From assembly GCF_963668085.1 (NCBI RefSeq), contig NZ_OY764059.1, positions 992,001 through 1,056,000 on the forward strand: a stretch of 64,000 bases of DNA, written 5' to 3'. The notes beneath the pieces were generated by a model. It did not search any database and was not told the DNA's origin. It saw only the letters and a program-made list of their open reading frames with translations. The position numbers and the translations under genes were made by a program. This DNA comes from an uncultured Ilyobacter sp. GTDB taxonomy: Bacteria > Fusobacteriota > Fusobacteriia > Fusobacteriales > Fusobacteriaceae. This document shows, piece by piece, positions 61,874-64,000 of the stretch; positions within the stretch are counted from its first letter, which is position 1, and every line of letters begins with the position of its first letter.

Positions 61874-64000
61874 ATGAAAAGAGCTGTACTTTTAGATGTA
61901 AGTGCAATTATGTATAGGGCTTTTTTTGCTCATATGAATTTTAAGACAAAAAATGAACCTACAGGAGCAGTATTTGGTTTTACAAATACACTGCTTGCAA
62001 TTATTGATGAGTTTTCACCTGATTATATAGGAGCTGCCTTTGATGTCAAGAGGTCGACTCTTAAAAGGAGTGAAAAATATAAAGAATATAAATCTGCCAG
62101 AAAGCCTATACCTGAAGATCTAATGACGCAAATCCCCAGGATAGAGAATCTTTTAGACTGCTTTGGAATAGAAAAATTTAAAATAGATGGTCACGAGGCC
62201 GATGATGTTATAGGAGCACTAGCCAAGAAGTTATCTGCAGACGGCATAGAAGTCTTTATAATAACAGGTGATAAAGACCTCTCACAGCTTGTTGACGACA
62301 ATATAAACATAGCTCTTTTAGGAAAGGGAGAGGGGAAAGAGAGATTTAAAATACTTCGAACTGAAGAAGATGTAGTAGAACAGTTGGGAGTTAAGCCTAT
62401 TGATATACCTGATTTATTTGGACTCATAGGAGATGCCAGTGACGGGATTCCAGGAGTTCGTAAAATAGGGTCTAAAAAAGCCTTGGTAATGCTACAAAAG
62501 TATGAGAATTTAGAGGGAATCTATGATAATCTTGATGAACTGTCTGATCTTCCTGGGATAGGAAAGGGCCTTGTGAAGAATATAGAGGAGGACCGAGATC
62601 TTGCATTTCTAAGCAGAGATTTAGCCACAATAGATTTAGATATCCCTGTGGAATACGACCCTCATAAACTTCAGCATGGTATAGAAGAGAGTAAACTTTA
62701 TGAGCTCTTTAAAGAGCTGGAATTTAAGGGTCTTATAAAAAAATTGAATCTAAAAAATCAAGAGTCTGTCAAAGAAGCTGCAGAAGAAAAAAATGAGAAG
62801 TCTTCACAGGATAATAAGCAGATGAGTCTTTTCGGTGGGAAAGTTGCAGAAGAGGTAGCTGTTGACAGGGAAAACAAGATAATTACCAGTGAAGAGATGT
62901 TTGAAGAGATGTTAGAAAAGGCAAAGGCCGAAAAAACCGCATCCGTTTTATACGGGACATGCGGGATGTCTCTTACTTTAAAAACTGCCAATTACTATAT
63001 ACCTGTGAGTCACCAGTATATAGGGGCTAAGAATATAGACAGAGAACTTTTAGAAAGACTCTTATCTTCTGATATAGAGTTTGTTTCATATAAATTTAAA
63101 GATATCCTAAATGATGGATACGAGATAAAAAACATTCATTTTGATGTCATGATAGCCTTTTTTCTCCTGACTGCCCAGACGAAGGAAAGTATAGAGGTGG
63201 TTCTTCATAATGAAACTGGAGAGGATTTTCCAGTTTACAAGGAAATTTTTGGAAAAGAAGTTCCATCAAAACTTCCAATAGAAGAATATGGAGAGTTTAT
63301 GATGAAAAGAAGTGAGTCTCTTTATGATGTATATAAAGATTTGAAAAATAAAATAGAAGAAGAAGAGATGCACGATCTTTTTTACAATGTAGAGATGAAG
63401 CTTATTTTAATTCTCGCTAAAATGGAGCAAGAGGGGATAGCCATAGACCCCGAATATTTTAGAAAATACAGCTTAGAACTGACTGATAAACTCCTAGAGT
63501 TGAAAGAAAATATATTTAAAATATCAGAAGAAGAATTTAACCTTAATTCTCCTAAACAACTGGCCGATATATTATTTATGAAACTCAACATAGAGCCTGT
63601 CAGTAAGACTAAAACAGGTTTTTCTACAAATGTAGATGTACTTGAGACACTGAGAGACAGAGGTGAGAAGATAGCAGAATACATCCTTGACTACAGGAAG
63701 CTCACAAAACTTCAGAGTACCTATGTAGACGCTCTTCCAAAGTTAGCAGATGAAAAAAACAGGCTTCATACAACCTTTAATCAGACAGGTGCAGCCACAG
63801 GAAGACTCTCATCTTCTAACCCAAATCTTCAAAATATACCTGTAAAAAGTGACGAGGGAATAAAAATAAGACGTGGTTTTGTGTCTGATAAGGGAAATAC
63901 CCTTTTGGCCATAGATTACTCTCAGATAGAACTAAGAGTACTGGCAGAGCTGTCAGGAGATGAGACCCTTATAAAGGCTTACTCAGACGGATTGGATCTT
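61874..64000 (+). CDS. polA: DNA polymerase I, N-terminal 709 codons (runs off right edge)
   Basis: The protein starts MKRAVLLDVSAIMYRAFFAH and has the 5'-3' exonuclease domain (residues 1-290: GHEADDVIGALAKK, ITGDKDLSQLV, GLIGDASDGIPGV). The central 3'-5' exonuclease-like domain (about 320-490) lacks the DxE motif: KTASVLYGTCGMSLTL replaces it, so proofreading is probably lost. The polymerase domain begins near 500 and shows FNQTGAATGRLSSSNPNLQNIP and the metal-binding LLAIDYSQIELRVLAELSGD before the cut. The enzyme fills gaps and removes Okazaki primers. Start ATG 61874 follows GGGAGA. Confidence 0.96.
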   Translation, partial: MKRAVLLDVSAIMYRAFFAHMNFKTKNEPTGAVFGFTNTLLAIIDEFSPDYIGAAFDVKRSTLKRSEKYKEYKSARKPIPEDLMTQIPRIENLLDCFGIEKFKIDGHEADDVIGALAKKLSADGIEVFIITGDKDLSQLVDDNINIALLGKGEGKERFKILRTEEDVVEQLGVKPIDIPDLFGLIGDASDGIPGVRKIGSKKALVMLQKYENLEGIYDNLDELSDLPGIGKGLVKNIEEDRDLAFLSRDLATIDLDIPVEYDPHKLQHGIEESKLYELFKELEFKGLIKKLNLKNQESVKEAAEEKNEKSSQDNKQMSLFGGKVAEEVAVDRENKIITSEEMFEEMLEKAKAEKTASVLYGTCGMSLTLKTANYYIPVSHQYIGAKNIDRELLERLLSSDIEFVSYKFKDILNDGYEIKNIHFDVMIAFFLLTAQTKESIEVVLHNETGEDFPVYKEIFGKEVPSKLPIEEYGEFMMKRSESLYDVYKDLKNKIEEEEMHDLFYNVEMKLILILAKMEQEGIAIDPEYFRKYSLELTDKLLELKENIFKISEEEFNLNSPKQLADILFMKLNIEPVSKTKTGFSTNVDVLETLRDRGEKIAEYILDYRKLTKLQSTYVDALPKLADEKNRLHTTFNQTGAATGRLSSSNPNLQNIPVKSDEGIKIRRGFVSDKGNTLLAIDYSQIELRVLAELSGDETLIKAYSDGLDL

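Noticed and set aside
1..64000. Mobile elements, CRISPR arrays, tRNA or rRNA genes
   Set aside because: No transposase or integrase motifs, no regularly spaced repeats, and no tRNA- or rRNA-like conserved blocks were seen on either strand.

Overview
The window looks like a chromosomal segment of a low-GC, Gram-negative anaerobe of the phylum Fusobacteriota (Ilyobacter/Propionigenium/Fusobacterium type). The reasons are very AT-rich DNA, an outer-membrane protein repertoire (TolC, MipA/OmpV, a FomA-like beta-barrel, many lipoproteins, an LpxL/HtrB-type acyltransferase) combined with Firmicutes-like traits (class III fructose bisphosphatase, HPr kinase, SepF, a split Wzz/BY-kinase pair), strong GGAGG/GAGGTGA ribosome binding sites and frequent TTG/GTG starts. 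The genus is an inference.

Positions 1-27440 hold a surface-polysaccharide locus, nearly all on the + strand after a divergent glycosyltransferase cut by the left edge. It starts with an MBOAT O-acyltransferase and an SGNH-type partner. A CDP-sugar module follows (RfbF, RfbG, two RmlC-like epimerases and an RfbJ-like reductase). Next come glycosyltransferases, a pyruvyl-transferase-like protein, a PP-loop ATPase, two tandem paralogous membrane proteins of unknown function, a UGM/protoporphyrinogen-oxidase-like flavoprotein, a Wzx flippase and a secreted beta-helix protein. After a terminator there are Wzz, a BY-kinase, a TolC-family protein, a HlyD-type adaptor, an O-antigen polymerase/ligase and a last glycosyltransferase. 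Four gene types occur as pairs, suggesting growth by duplication. No Wza-like exporter and no ABC transporter are visible.

Positions 27690-51960 are mostly housekeeping. They include a carboxyltransferase subunit without a biotin domain, PpnP, an RpiR regulator, a CDP-alcohol phosphatidyltransferase, an SDR and a convergent lipid A-type acyltransferase, Fbp, a PP2C phosphatase and methionine aminopeptidase. Two LPP20-like genes lie divergent from an operon of mtnN, folC, a small membrane protein, a double-domain HPr kinase, a YitT protein, folB, a FolK-DUF523 fusion, a DHH phosphoesterase, a CsgG-like lipoprotein and a DUF799-like lipoprotein. SepF, a DUF2780-like protein, dhaKLM with a leader attenuator-like structure and a glycerophosphodiesterase follow.

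Positions 51960-64000 carry cspA, a flavin reductase, a VOC protein, PepD, a HAD phosphatase, ssb, two outer-membrane beta-barrel proteins, several small unknown proteins and the first 709 codons of polA. Two gene-poor gaps stand out. On the - strand at 52481-52830 there is a candidate structured RNA of about 340 nt, with a long closing helix next to a strong terminator. At 58381-58567 there is a set of crossing inverted repeats. No tRNA, rRNA, CRISPR array, transposase or phage gene was seen.
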